Origin: Thiohalocapsa sp.
GTDB lineage: Bacteria; Pseudomonadota; Gammaproteobacteria; Chromatiales; Chromatiaceae
Reading direction: 5' to 3'
Length of the DNA: 64,000 nucleotides
NCBI RefSeq assembly: GCF_022340605.1
Contig: NZ_JAJDNQ010000027.1
Coordinates: forward strand, 1-64,000
The notes under the pieces are model-generated. The model had not been told where the DNA came from and did not search any database. It saw only the letters and a program-made list of their open reading frames with translations. Both the position numbers and the translations under genes were made by a program. Positions 18,532 through 27,230 of this stretch are shown here, piece by piece (within the stretch, counting starts at the first letter, position 1; every line of letters starts with the position of its first letter).

Positions 18532-19134
18532 CTCGCCGTGCTCGACCATTCCGCTACCCCGGTCACAGAATCTTAGCACCGCATCGGCCAACCGCCGTCC
18601 GGCCAGCAACGCCCCGAGCGATGAACGCGCCCCCGGCCGCCAAGTCGCCGAACCGATGTGAGACTTTCGCTGACAAAACTGTCTGAGTTGTTGGCCCGGC
18701 ATGACAGCGCCGCTCAGCGGAAGGGGTGCCGCCGGGCGGCGGAATTGCCAGTCATCGCACCGGGAAGGCCGTTGCCGAATCCCACGAACTCCGCCGCGAT
18801 GCCCCAGAAACGGCAGCGTGGACGACGTGCCGCCGAGTCCATGCCGTGTGGATGGCGGCAGGGACGACTAAGTCCGAGGCGGACGTACCCGCGAATGTGC
18901 TGGCCGATGTTCATGTTTTTACTTATATTTCGGCAACTTACGCTAGGCCACCGGGGTCCCGATAGCACCGGGCGCGGTGCCGCAACGACCATCCGTCGGA
19001 TGACGCGGCGGAGAGCTGCCACAAGGCGTTGCGTCGCGGCGGTCTTTGACTACCATGGAGACAAGTCGGAAATGTCCAGCTTTTGCCCCAGGAACTTTCG
19101 GTTCAAAAGCTGCTCGAAAACCCGGTCGGCAACG
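18532..19134. other. Gene-free stretch before rpoH
   Basis: The plus-strand open frame across it has arginine-rich, shadow-like composition and no ribosome site. The stretch around 18900-18945 is clearly more A+T-rich than its surroundings. No gene is supported. Confidence 0.4.
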
Positions 19135-19163
19135 TTGTCAAAGCCAACTTCGCCTGCTAGCAT
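19135..19163 (+). promoter_or_regulatory. Candidate sigma-70 promoter of rpoH
   Basis: TTGTCA (19135-19140), exactly 17 bp, then TAGCAT (19158-19163) preceded by TG in the extended -10 position. Transcription would start about 25 nt before the rpoH ATG. The match is by eye. Confidence 0.5.
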
Positions 19164-19196
19164 GATTTCCGAGAAGATTACTCAGGTATAGCGACT

Positions 19197-20057
19197 ATGA
19201 CTGAAGCACCGACTAAAGACATCGCCCAGATCGGCTCGCTGTCGACGGGAACGATCGACGCCTACATCGCGAGCGCCTACCAAATTCCGGTGCTGACGCA
19301 GGAAGAAGAGCGCAGCCTGGCCCTGCGCCTGCGCGACCACGGCGACATGATGGCGGCACGCCGGCTGGTTCTCTCGCATTTGCGCTTCGTCATCCGCATC
19401 GCCCGCGGCTATCTCGGCTACGGGCTGCCGCTGCCGGATCTGATCCAGGAGGGCACCGTCGGCCTGATGAAGGCGGTGCGCCGGTTCGAGCCGGACGTCG
19501 GTGTGCGCTTGGTGTCGTTCGCGGTGCACTGGATTCGGGCCGAGATCCACGAGTACATCCTGCGCAACTGGCGCATCGTGAAGGTGGCCACCACCAAGGC
19601 CCAGCGCAAGCTGTTCTTCAACCTGCGCAGCGCCAAGAAGCGCCTGGGCTGGTTCTCCAAGCAGGAAGTCGAAGAGGTGGCGGCCGACCTCGGCGTGAAG
19701 CCCGAGACCGTGCTCGAAATGGAATCCCGCCTAGCGAGCCATGACATGGCCTTCGACGGGCACGACGACGACGACGACGATGGCCCCTCCGCGCCGTCCA
19801 CCTACCTGCCGGACATGCGCATGGAGCCCGCCTCGCAACTGGAGCGCGAGGACAACGACGCGCACCAGCGCGAGCGCCTCTTCGCCGCGCTGGAGGGTCT
19901 CGACGAGCGCAGCAAGACCATTCTGCGCGAGCGCTGGCTGACCGAGAAGAAGCAGACGCTGCACGAGTTGGCGCAGCAGTTCGGCGTCTCCGCCGAGCGC
20001 ATCCGTCAGATCGAGAAGAACGCCATGAACAAGCTCCGCGTGCAGCTCGAGATGTAA
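19197..20057 (+). CDS. rpoH: Heat-shock sigma factor RpoH (sigma-32)
   Basis: Directs RNA polymerase to heat-shock promoters for chaperones and proteases. The 286-residue product has regions 2.1-2.4 ([60 protein letters not shown]), the RpoH box QRKLFFNLR near residue 138 that distinguishes it from other sigma factors, and region 4.2 ([23 protein letters not shown]). A run of six aspartates near residue 188 lies in the variable linker. Translation starts at the ATG at 19197 with only a weak ribosome site, which may suit the temperature-controlled translation known for rpoH. Confidence 0.97.
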   Translation: MTEAPTKDIAQIGSLSTGTIDAYIASAYQIPVLTQEEERSLALRLRDHGDMMAARRLVLSHLRFVIRIARGYLGYGLPLPDLIQEGTVGLMKAVRRFEPDVGVRLVSFAVHWIRAEIHEYILRNWRIVKVATTKAQRKLFFNLRSAKKRLGWFSKQEVEEVAADLGVKPETVLEMESRLASHDMAFDGHDDDDDDGPSAPSTYLPDMRMEPASQLEREDNDAHQRERLFAALEGLDERSKTILRERWLTEKKQTLHELAQQFGVSAERIRQIEKNAMNKLRVQLEM

Positions 20058-20130
20058 TCCGACGGGCGCGTGCGCCCATCTGCCCGCGGCCCTCGCCCAT
20101 CCGACTGGGTGGGCCAATCTGTTTGACGCC

Positions 20131-20156
20131 GCCCGCCGCAAGGTGGGCTTTTTTTT
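20131..20156 (+). terminator. Rho-independent terminator after rpoH
   Basis: GCCCGCC (20131-20137), loop GCAA, GGTGGGC (20142-20148), then eight T. The stem contains one G-T pair. It ends the rpoH transcript 74 nt after its stop. Confidence 0.88.
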
Positions 20157-20302
20157 GCGTCCAGTCAGGCCCCGAACGGCTGTTCATCCGGAGGGTATCC
20201 AGCGCGCCGCGGTGGGATCCCCGGCCTGCAACCGGAATGTGCCATCATCCCCGCCGCATGCTCGTTCCATCGACCAGCCCATCGGGATCATCAGCAATCA
20301 CC

Positions 20303-21838
20303 ATGCACGCCAGAGTCAGATCCGCCCTCGCCGGCCTCGCTTTGCTCGCCCCCGCCACCCTGCTGTCGTCCGCCGCGCAGGCCGCCATACCCGCTGCGCC
20401 GGTGATGACCCTGTACAAGTTCAACGGCCCGGTGACGATCCCCACCTACCGCATCGGTGCCAGCGGACCGGGACCTCAGGCCGGCAGCCTGACCCAGGGG
20501 AGCGCGGTGATCCCATGCCTGGTGGTGCGGAACGGCCGCGCGCTGACCGACGCGAGCGGCACGCCGTATGTCGGCTTCGAGATCGTCGTGGACGCCGCGC
20601 GGGCATCGGACCAGTCCGCCACCCGCGCCTTCGAGCGCGCCGTGGCGGCACAGAAGTCCAAGCGGGTACGCAATCACCACTGCGGACCGGGCGTGAACCG
20701 CGTCATCAACGTTCGCGACCTGTATCAACTGGAAAAGCCGCCCTTCTTCGACCCGCCCGGTCGTGGCGACCAGAAGGCAGCGGAGCGCGAGGGTCAGAGC
20801 ACGTTGGACAAGATCGTGCGCAGCTTCCACAACTCGCCACAGTGCGCATCGGTCAACGACCGCATGACCGGTCGCCGCGATAGGCTGGCGGCCGCCTGGG
20901 ACAGCTTCATGGCCCGCAACCGCCGCAAGTGGGACGAGACCACGCTGGCACGCGCCAAGCACCTGGACTACGCCATGCGCACCGCCCTCTACGAGGGTCA
21001 CCTCGATCGCGGTTGCTCCGCTTATGGCGCCTGCGAGCGCAACACCGTAGTGCTGTCCATCCGCAACCGCGCCGTGGGCCAGTGCGTGCGCCGGCAGGGT
21101 TGCCGCTTCCCGGGGGACTTCCAGGGCGTCGCATCGGACCCATCCCAGTACAACATCTGGGACAACTATCTGACGATGATCTCCGGGCTCACCGCGTGCT
21201 ACCTGCGCACGGACCTGGCGCACAAGGACTTCTACGACCGCATCCAGGCCATGTACACCCAGAACGTTGGCGATGCCGAGCGCATCCTCTACGGCGGTGA
21301 CAGCGCCCTGCAGCAGGTCTTCCCGGGCAACGCCGTGTCCGAGCTCACCTCGCTGCGCCACTACTACCATCCGCCGGCCATGGGCAAGTGCTTCCCGCAA
21401 TACAGCCGCATCGAGTACATGTCGGGCGCCATCGCCGAGAACGGACCGGACCACGCGCTCATCGCCAACACCCGCATCCAGGTGGGCGAGCGGGTCGGCA
21501 GCGGCTACCGCTTCAAGGAGTTTCGCTTCGAGCCCGAGGACTGGGGCGACGACGTGCGCATCGAGGACAATTACTCCGGCTTCATCGTCGACGGCCGCAA
21601 GGTGAGGCTCAGCGGTGGCGGCGGCTGCACCGCCTACGGGGTCTCGCCGGGGTGCCGCTTCTCGAAGGTGGGTCGCTACCGCACAACACCGAGCTGGCTC
21701 AGCGACGGCCGGCCCGTGGGGCTGCATTGTCGGGTGCAGGACTTGGGCGCATCCTGCCGCGGCGGCGGCGGCACCCGCACGATCACCGTCGGCGGCTCCT
21801 GCGACGTAGACATGATGCCCGTCGGCGGGGTGCGCTGA
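20303..21838 (+). CDS. Large exported protein of unknown function
   Basis: Unrecognised. The product (511 residues from the ATG at 20303) begins with a clear signal peptide (RSALAGLALLAPATLLSSAAQAA), so it is periplasmic or secreted. The mature part has many spaced cysteines (HHCGPG, RGCSAYGACER, QCVRRQGCRFPG, GGGGCTAYGVSPGCRF, LHCRVQDLGASC, GGSCDVDM) that could form disulfides. The last 90 residues are glycine- and cysteine-rich and look like a separate small domain. Longer open frame upstream runs through the rpoH terminator and is not used. No membrane segment beyond the signal was seen. Confidence 0.75.
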   Translation: MHARVRSALAGLALLAPATLLSSAAQAAIPAAPVMTLYKFNGPVTIPTYRIGASGPGPQAGSLTQGSAVIPCLVVRNGRALTDASGTPYVGFEIVVDAARASDQSATRAFERAVAAQKSKRVRNHHCGPGVNRVINVRDLYQLEKPPFFDPPGRGDQKAAEREGQSTLDKIVRSFHNSPQCASVNDRMTGRRDRLAAAWDSFMARNRRKWDETTLARAKHLDYAMRTALYEGHLDRGCSAYGACERNTVVLSIRNRAVGQCVRRQGCRFPGDFQGVASDPSQYNIWDNYLTMISGLTACYLRTDLAHKDFYDRIQAMYTQNVGDAERILYGGDSALQQVFPGNAVSELTSLRHYYHPPAMGKCFPQYSRIEYMSGAIAENGPDHALIANTRIQVGERVGSGYRFKEFRFEPEDWGDDVRIEDNYSGFIVDGRKVRLSGGGGCTAYGVSPGCRFSKVGRYRTTPSWLSDGRPVGLHCRVQDLGASCRGGGGTRTITVGGSCDVDMMPVGGVR

Positions 21839-21980
21839 ACGGATGGCCGGCCCCCGGGCGGCGCAGCATCAGCCGTGGAGGCCGCATACCATCGCTGGCA
21901 GTCGCCGCTACGCCAGGACCGGAACTGCGACGACATTCGGGCGGCTCACGTCGCCCCAGACGAATGCGGGCAGATACTGA

Positions 21981-22460
21981 ATGCGAAAGGCTAGCTTGCA
22001 CGGCTTGCGGTGGCGTTGGGCTCCGGTCGGGAGCGCGGCCGTTCTGATGATTGCGGGCTGGTTTTGCGACAGCGACGCCGTCGCCGCCGAGCCCGCCCCG
22101 CACACGGCGGCGGTGACGCTGGACGTCACGGCACCGGCGGCACTTCCCGACATCCACCTGCACGACCTCGAGGTACGGCTCTACAGCTACGAGCCCTTCG
22201 TCGCCGACATGCCGGCGACGTTGATGGACATGGCGAGTGTCCCCTTCGATCACATCACTGGCGCGGCCGAGACCACCAGCATCACCCTGGGCGAGGATGC
22301 CGCGTTGGCGCAGCGCCTCCAGTACTACGTCACCGTGTTCGTGCTGCACGACGGCGCGCGCACCCACATTGGCGAGCGGGACGGCCGGCCCGGCCTGATG
22401 CACGTGCTCACCGACGGCCACCCCGCGCAGCTCGACGTGATATTGCGGCCAGTGCACTGA
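21981..22460 (+). CDS. Exported small protein, possibly YscW/YbaY-like
   Basis: The product has 159 residues with an N-terminal hydrophobic signal (VGSAAVLMIAGWFCDSDAVAAE). The mature part VTLDVTAPAALPDIHLHDLEVRLY ... LQYYVTVFVLHDG ... VLTDGHPAQLDVILRP alternates strands in the way of the small beta-barrel lipoproteins of the YbaY/YscW type, but the resemblance is weak and not certain. No lipobox cysteine followed by a clean cleavage site was confirmed, though Cys29 is near the end of the hydrophobic part. It stands 142 bp after the previous exported protein. Confidence 0.6.
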   Translation: MRKASLHGLRWRWAPVGSAAVLMIAGWFCDSDAVAAEPAPHTAAVTLDVTAPAALPDIHLHDLEVRLYSYEPFVADMPATLMDMASVPFDHITGAAETTSITLGEDAALAQRLQYYVTVFVLHDGARTHIGERDGRPGLMHVLTDGHPAQLDVILRPVH

Positions 22461-22503
22461 AGGGATGTGACTCAGGCCCGCTGCGACCTTGTGTCAGCGG
22501 GCG

Positions 22504-22587
22504 GTCGTCGGTTGGGCCGACGTTAGGAGGCCCAACAATCAGGGGATTACAGTGGGAGCCTTGCCGGGCTTCATTCCACAGCCCGAG
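22504..22587. repeat. GTAGGTCGGGCCGAC family, diverged copy 3
   Basis: GTCGTCGGTTGGGCCGACGTTAGG at the left and GGGCTTCATTCCACAGCCCGAG at the right. The left arm carries matched changes (GGGCC and CCCAAC), so it still pairs. Confidence 0.75.
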
Positions 22588-22712
22588 CTATCCAGGTTTT
22601 CTTCGGGAGGTCTGAGCGCCCGGCGCCGCCCACCGCGCCCCGACGCACGCCGACAATTCCCGCCCAGATCCCAAGCAGCAACGTCGGGCTTACGACCCTG
22701 AAAGCGCTGACC

Positions 22713-22728
22713 TGTCGCATGTACGACA
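22713..22728 (+). promoter_or_regulatory. NifA-type upstream activator site
   Basis: TGTCGCATGTACGACA has the TGT-N10-ACA form of NifA binding sites and is itself a TGTCG/CGACA palindrome. It lies about 70 bp upstream of the -24/-12 promoter of nifU, the usual NifA distance. Confidence 0.65.
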
Positions 22729-22795
22729 AGGCCGAAGGCTTGCGCCAGCGAGAACAATACACTCTCGATCAGCGGCTTACGCACGCTCCCCGCGC

Positions 22796-22811
22796 TGGCT
22801 CAAATGTTGCT
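22796..22811 (+). promoter_or_regulatory. Sigma-54 promoter of nifU
   Basis: TGGCTCAAATGTTGCT has GG at -24 and GC at -12 with exactly 10 nt between and the TTGC element intact. Transcription would start about 115 nt before nifU. Together with the NifA-type site it marks nifU as nitrogen-fixation regulated. Confidence 0.7.
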
Positions 22812-22937
22812 TGCCAGTCTTTCCATGAGGTTTGTCAATCGGATCGCTCCAAGCGCGTAGCAACGCCGCAGAGCGCTCCGGCAGTCGAGCCAGCCAACCC
22901 AATTCAGCGACCGCAATCCAGCGACCGGAGTCGAGCC

Positions 22938-23852
22938 ATGTGGGATTATTCCGAGACTGTCAAAGAACATTTCTTCAACCCGCGCAACGCCGGCGCCGTC
23001 ACCGACGCCAACGCCATCGGCGAGGTGGGTTCGCTCTCCTGCGGCGACGCGCTGCGCCTGACTCTCAAGGTCGACCCCAGCACCGAGACCATCCTGGAGG
23101 CCGGCTTCCAGACCTTCGGCTGCGGCTCGGCGATTGCGTCCAGCTCGGCGCTGACTGAGATCATCAAGGGCATGACCCTGGATGACGCGCTCAACGTCAG
23201 CAACCAGGACATCGCCGACTACTTGGAAGGCCTGCCGCCCGAGAAGATGCACTGCTCGGTGATGGGCCGCGAGGCGCTGCAAGCGGCAGTGGCCAACTAT
23301 CGCGGCGAGGAGTGGAAGGACGACCACGAGGAAGGCGCTCTGGTGTGCAAGTGCTTCGCCGTGGACGCCGTGCTCATCGAGGACACCATCCGCGCGAACA
23401 GCCTCAGCACCGTCGAAGAGGTGACCAACTACACCAAGGCCGGCGGCGGCTGCTCCGCTTGCCATGAGGGCATCGAGGAAATCCTCACCCGCGTGCTCGC
23501 GGAGCAGGGCAAGACCTTCGACCCCAACGCCGCGCCCCCGCCGCCGGTGGGCAAGCCGAAGCTCGGCACCCTGGCGCGCATCCGCCGCATCGAGAGCGCC
23601 ATCGAGGCCATCCGGCCGAACCTGCAGCGCGATCACGGCGACGTGGAGCTGGTGGACGTCGATGGCAAGAACGTCTACGTGAACATGACCGGCGCCTGTG
23701 CCGGCTGCCAGATGGCATCGACGACACTGGAAGGCATCCAGCAGCGCATCGTCGAGGATCTCGGGGAGTTCGTGCGGGTGCTGCCTGCGCCAAAGGGCCC
23801 ACTAGGGCAGGGCCAAGCGCCGAGCGCCCAAGGCCAACACGCCCCGGCCTGA
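22938..23852 (+). CDS. nifU: NifU Fe-S cluster assembly scaffold (three-domain)
   Basis: Builds Fe-S clusters on its cysteines from sulfur delivered by NifS and passes them to nitrogenase proteins. All three domains are present: an IscU-like part with Cys35, Cys62 and Cys106; a central ferredoxin-like [2Fe-2S] part with Cys137, Cys139, Cys172 and Cys175; and a C-terminal Nfu part with Cys254 and Cys257. In the first two domains, numbering and spacing agree with the well-studied NifU of Azotobacter. The 304-residue length is normal. GGAG lies 7 nt before the ATG. nifS follows 107 bp downstream. The tail is rich in Gly, Gln and Pro, without known function. Confidence 0.96.
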   Translation: MWDYSETVKEHFFNPRNAGAVTDANAIGEVGSLSCGDALRLTLKVDPSTETILEAGFQTFGCGSAIASSSALTEIIKGMTLDDALNVSNQDIADYLEGLPPEKMHCSVMGREALQAAVANYRGEEWKDDHEEGALVCKCFAVDAVLIEDTIRANSLSTVEEVTNYTKAGGGCSACHEGIEEILTRVLAEQGKTFDPNAAPPPPVGKPKLGTLARIRRIESAIEAIRPNLQRDHGDVELVDVDGKNVYVNMTGACAGCQMASTTLEGIQQRIVEDLGEFVRVLPAPKGPLGQGQAPSAQGQHAPA

Positions 23853-23959
23853 GCCACGCGCGAGCCCGCCGGCGCTCGGCCCTCCGGCCCTTAGCCCTGC
23901 CGGCGCCGCATTGATTCCCGACACCGCAGCCCAGCAGCCACCAGCAAGAGAGAATCCCC

Positions 23960-25198
23960 ATGTCGCCCCATCCGCAAGCGCCGGCCCCAGGCATCTATCT
24001 GGACAACAACGCCACCACCATGGTCGACCCGGCCGTGGTGGAAGCGATGCTGCCCTACTTCACCGAGCAGTTCGGCAACCCGTCGTCCATGCACCAGTTC
24101 GGCGACCGCGTCGGCCGGGCGCTGAAGACCGCCCGGCAGCAGGTGCAGGCGCTGCTCGGCGCCGAGTTGGACTCGGAGATCGTGTTCACCTCCTGCGGCA
24201 CCGAGTCCGATTCCACCGCCATCCTGTCCGCGCTCAAGGCGCAGCCCGAGCGCAAGGAGATCATCACCACGGTCGTCGAGCACCCGGCCGTGCTCGCGCT
24301 CTGCGAGCACCTGGAGAAAGAAGGCTATAAGGTCCACTACCTGACGGTGGACAAGAAGGGCCGACTCGACATGCGTCAGTACGAGGACCTGCTGTCGAAC
24401 AAGGTCGCCATCGTTTCGGTGATGTGGGCCAACAACGAGACCGGCACCCTGTTCCCGGTGGAGGAAATGGCCGAGCTCGCACGCTCCGCCGGCATCATGT
24501 TCCACACCGATGCGGTGCAGGCGGTCGGCAAGGTGCCCATCGACCTCAAGAACACCGCCATCGACATGCTCTCGCTGTCCGGCCACAAGCTGCACGCCCC
24601 GAAAGGCGTCGGCGTGTTGTATCTGCGCCGTGGCACCCGCTTCCGCCCGCTGCTGCGCGGCGGCCACCAGGAGCGCGGGCGGCGCGCCGGCACCGAGAAC
24701 AGCGCCTCCATCGTCGGCCTCGGCAAGGCCTGCGAGCTGGCCCTGGCACACATGGAGGACGAGAAGACCACCGTCCGCACCCTGCGTGACCGGCTGGAAA
24801 AGGGCATCCTCGCCGCCGTGCCCAACTGCTTCGTCACCGGCGACCCGTCCAGCCGTCTGCCCAACACCGCCAACATCGCCTTCGAGTACATCGAGGGCGA
24901 GGCCATCCTGCTGCTGCTGAACAAGCTCGGCATCGCGGCGTCCAGCGGCTCCGCCTGCACCTCCGGCTCGCTGGAGCCGAGCCACGTCATGCGCGCCATG
25001 GACATCCCCTTCACCGCGGCGCACGGCACCACGCGCTTCTCCCTGTCGCGCTACAACACGATGGAGGAGATCGACCGCGTCATCGAGGCGGTGCCACCCA
25101 TCGTCGCGCAACTGCGCAAGCTCTCGCCCTACTGGGACGCCGCCGCGAACGCGCCGGTGGCCGAGCCCGAGCAGGCGTTCCAGCCCGCGTACGCTTGA
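23960..25198 (+). CDS. nifS: Cysteine desulfurase NifS
   Basis: A PLP enzyme that takes sulfur from cysteine as a persulfide for NifU. Residues 12-20 read IYLDNNATT, the NifS/IscS start. The PLP-binding lysine is Lys210 in SGHKLHAPKG. The persulfide cysteine is Cys333 in SSGSACTSGSLEPSHVM, the short loop typical of group I enzymes. The 412-residue length fits NifS. Its position right after three-domain NifU and the nif-type promoter makes NifS more likely than housekeeping IscS. Confidence 0.96.
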   Translation: MSPHPQAPAPGIYLDNNATTMVDPAVVEAMLPYFTEQFGNPSSMHQFGDRVGRALKTARQQVQALLGAELDSEIVFTSCGTESDSTAILSALKAQPERKEIITTVVEHPAVLALCEHLEKEGYKVHYLTVDKKGRLDMRQYEDLLSNKVAIVSVMWANNETGTLFPVEEMAELARSAGIMFHTDAVQAVGKVPIDLKNTAIDMLSLSGHKLHAPKGVGVLYLRRGTRFRPLLRGGHQERGRRAGTENSASIVGLGKACELALAHMEDEKTTVRTLRDRLEKGILAAVPNCFVTGDPSSRLPNTANIAFEYIEGEAILLLLNKLGIAASSGSACTSGSLEPSHVMRAMDIPFTAAHGTTRFSLSRYNTMEEIDRVIEAVPPIVAQLRKLSPYWDAAANAPVAEPEQAFQPAYA

Positions 25199-25295
25199 GC
25201 CGCCCGGCTTCTGCCGGATTTCACGCGACGACGGCAACGGACGACGGGCGCAACGGCAAAGACGTTGCGCTCGCCGCCACCCCAGCCGCGCCCCT

Positions 25296-25380
25296 GTAGG
25301 GCGGGCCGACGAAGGAGGCCCGACAATCAGGCGCTTGCGACGCGCACGCTGTCGGGCCTCGTGCCTCGGCCCGACCTACG
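25296..25380. repeat. GTAGGTCGGGCCGAC family, copy 4
   Basis: Starts GTAGGGCGGGCCGACGAAGG and ends TCGGCCCGACCTACG. It occupies part of the 523-bp gap after nifS. The left and right ends are near-perfect inverted complements. Confidence 0.85.
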
Positions 25381-25646
25381 ACGGATTCTTGCCCGATCTC
25401 TCCGCGCCACGACTGGAGACCACGGACCCGCCGCCCGCAAATACGCGTCGCACCGTGCAAACGGTATGCACCAGAATCGCGCAAAACCAACCGTTTTTGT
25501 CGAAACAGCGCACCGCAGGTGCCCCGCCGGTGCTCTGCGCAGAACCGCTCCGCGCTTGCCAGAACCAAGGAAAGCCATTTTTTATCAACGGTTTCCGCGC
25601 ACACGGCAGCGCCGGACGCGGAATCTCAGCCGCACCGACCACCGGC

Positions 25647-25662
25647 TGGCACGCGCTTCGCA
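25647..25662 (+). promoter_or_regulatory. Sigma-54-like promoter before the small-gene pair
   Basis: TGGCACGCGCTTCGCA has a perfect -24 element (TGGCACG) and GC at -12 with exactly 10 nt between GG and GC. The -12 side reads TCGCA instead of TTGCA. It lies 60 bp before the first small gene. No TGT-N10-ACA site was found in the 200 bp upstream; a GTGCA-N7-TGCAC palindrome near 25455-25471 is the nearest dyad. Confidence 0.6.
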
Positions 25663-25721
25663 TAACATCCAGCAGGCCCTCGGCCCCCGAGTTGCGACCT
25701 TTCCACGCGGAGGAAACGACC

Positions 25722-25922
25722 ATGCGCAACCCCTACGACCCGACCCTGGACCCTGCCGGTTACGCTGACTGCGTGCTCGACTCCAGCGACGACTACGAGC
25801 CCTATGGCTACGCGCCTCCGGAACTACAGTTGGTCGACATCGCGCAGCAGCCACGGAACCGGGCGTTCGACCACGTCATCGAGGCGCAACTCCTCGCGCA
25901 CAGCGGCATGGTGGGGTGCTAA
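25722..25922 (+). CDS. Small acidic protein, unknown
   Basis: Unrecognised, 66 residues. It begins MRNPYDPTLDPAGYADCVLD, is acidic and tyrosine-rich in the middle (SSDDYEPYGYAPPE) and ends in a helix-like stretch (RAFDHVIEAQLLAHSG). GGAGG lies 8 nt before the ATG, a strong start. Two cysteines are at residues 17 and 66. The next small gene begins 2 nt after its stop, so the two are surely translated together. The upstream sigma-54-like promoter and the nearby nifUS genes suggest a role under nitrogen limitation; this is inference only. Confidence 0.7.
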   Translation: MRNPYDPTLDPAGYADCVLDSSDDYEPYGYAPPELQLVDIAQQPRNRAFDHVIEAQLLAHSGMVGC

Positions 25923-25924
25923 GC

Positions 25925-26065
25925 ATGAACCGTTACCGCAATCCGCCCGCCCCGCGGGCCTTGGCCGTCGCGCTGCCGCGCCAATCGTCGGACCACGCCG
26001 CACGGGCCGCCATTACCCTCGCCGCGACGCTGCTCGTCGCGAGCGTGCTGCCCATGTTCCTCTGA
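25925..26065 (+). CDS. Tiny single-span membrane protein, unknown
   Basis: Unrecognised, 46 residues. A basic N-terminal half (MNRYRNPPAPRALAVALPRQ) is followed by one hydrophobic segment (AAITLAATLLVASVLPMFL), so it should sit in the inner membrane. It starts 2 nt after the stop of the preceding small gene. A hairpin, CGGGGTGG (26071-26078) with CCGCCCCG (26082-26089), follows 5 nt after its stop without a T-run and may end the transcript. Confidence 0.6.
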   Translation: MNRYRNPPAPRALAVALPRQSSDHAARAAITLAATLLVASVLPMFL

Positions 26066-26395
26066 CCAGCCGGGGTGGCAGCCGCCCCGCCCGATCGGGG
26101 GGACTGTCCGCCCCAGATTGCGCCGCATGTTGCGTCCAAACCTGCGCCTCAATCCGCGCATCGACCGGCGCCGACTTCCGCGGGACACGTTCCCACCCGG
26201 TCTTGATCCACCAATCTCAATCCACCGAATCGAGGCGGCGCCCGATTCCAGCCACGCGCATCGTCAGGCAGCACTCATGGCCCCGCCTCCTGTGTTGGCT
26301 CCAGGATTCTCTATACGAGAATGCGGGAGGCGACTTTCGGCCATGGGAGCGGCTTGTAGCGGAGCGCCGAGATTCGACGCCCGGCGCAAGACTCG
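26066..26395. other. Gene-free stretch
   Basis: It contains the hairpin noted above and a REP-like CATGGGAGCGGCTTG at about 26340. No gene is supported. Confidence 0.4.
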
Positions 26396-26857
26396 TCAGC
26401 CAGCCAAACCGCTCGCAAGACTGGCGTGGAAGATCGCTTTGTGGACATCACCGAGGCTCAGCATGCCGACCAGCTTGCCGCCCTCTGCCACCGGGATGCG
26501 GCGGAAATTGTGGCGCACCATGACCGTGGCTGCGCGCAGCACGTGCATGTCCGGGTCGACGGTGAACGGGTTGGGCGTCATCAGATCGGCAACGGTGAGC
26601 CCGAGGACTTCCTTGTAGCGGCCCATCTCCTTGTCGTAGTCCACCGAGCGCATGCCCTCGGCCATGACGCTCTCCAGCTTCGGGAATAAGCTGTGCAGCA
26701 AATCCCGCTCTGCGATGATCCCGACCAGCGCCCCGGATTCGTCCACCACGGGTAGCCCCTGAAACCGATACAGCGTCATCAGCGACGCGACTTCCATGAT
26801 CTTCGTACCCGGAGTGACGGTGCGCACGAATGTGTTCATCGCGTCTCTGACTTTCAT
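26396..26857 (-). CDS. Two-CBS-domain protein
   Basis: The 153-residue product consists of two CBS domains: residues about 5-60 (VRDAMNTFVRTVTPGTKIMEVASLMTLYRFQGLPVVD, GIIAERDLL) and about 90-145 (VADLMTPNPFTVDPDMHVLRAATVMVRHNFRRIPV, GMLSLGDVHKAI). Such stand-alone pairs bind adenine nucleotides and report energy state to partners that are not evident here. The ATG at 26857 is fixed by GAGGAGG 8 nt upstream; the longer frame lacks a start signal. Confidence 0.93.
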   Translation of the reverse strand: MKVRDAMNTFVRTVTPGTKIMEVASLMTLYRFQGLPVVDESGALVGIIAERDLLHSLFPKLESVMAEGMRSVDYDKEMGRYKEVLGLTVADLMTPNPFTVDPDMHVLRAATVMVRHNFRRIPVAEGGKLVGMLSLGDVHKAIFHASLASGLAG

Positions 26858-26977
26858 TGGGAGAGCCTCCTCAAGGTCCTGAAATTGCCGCAATGGATCC
26901 GTCAGTATAGCTCCTGCGCGGCCAACGTACGCCGTCGACGGCAAGTCGACGGCGGCGTCCCGCCGCCGATCGCGCGG

Positions 26978-27230
26978 TCACTGACGCCACGACTGCTCAG
27001 CAGTGACGATGCCGCCGTTTCCGATCCCACTCGGCATGCCGATCGCCACAAAGCCCTTTTTGACATCGCGATCGCCCGCAGACAGGTCATATGCGGTCAT
27101 TGTCGATCTAAGCTATGGCCGATGATCATGACCCGTTCCGCGCCCCGCTCCTTCAGAAAGGCGATGCCCGCAGCAAAGCGCGGGACACTTCGTCAATAAG
27201 CGCGGCATATTCATCGGGCTTGGCGTTATT
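26978..27230 (-). pseudogene. Remnant of an alpha/beta-hydrolase gene
   Basis: On the minus strand three frames together give a protein-like path: KPDEYAALIDEVSRALL, then after a frame change GIAFLKERGAERVMIIGHSL (a nucleophile elbow of the GHS type), then after another change DVKKGFVAIGMPSGIGN and a stop at 26980-26978. The order and spacing fit an alpha/beta hydrolase C-terminal half, broken by frameshifts and a stop. A second protein-like fragment upstream (27312-27477, ending GKVAANIARGVGVHPN) has no recognised family. The rest of the 856-bp gap to 27713 shows no gene. Confidence 0.5.

Noticed and set aside
18658-19191. Plus-strand open frame before rpoH
   Set aside because: No ribosome site, Arg-rich composition and no recognisable domain.
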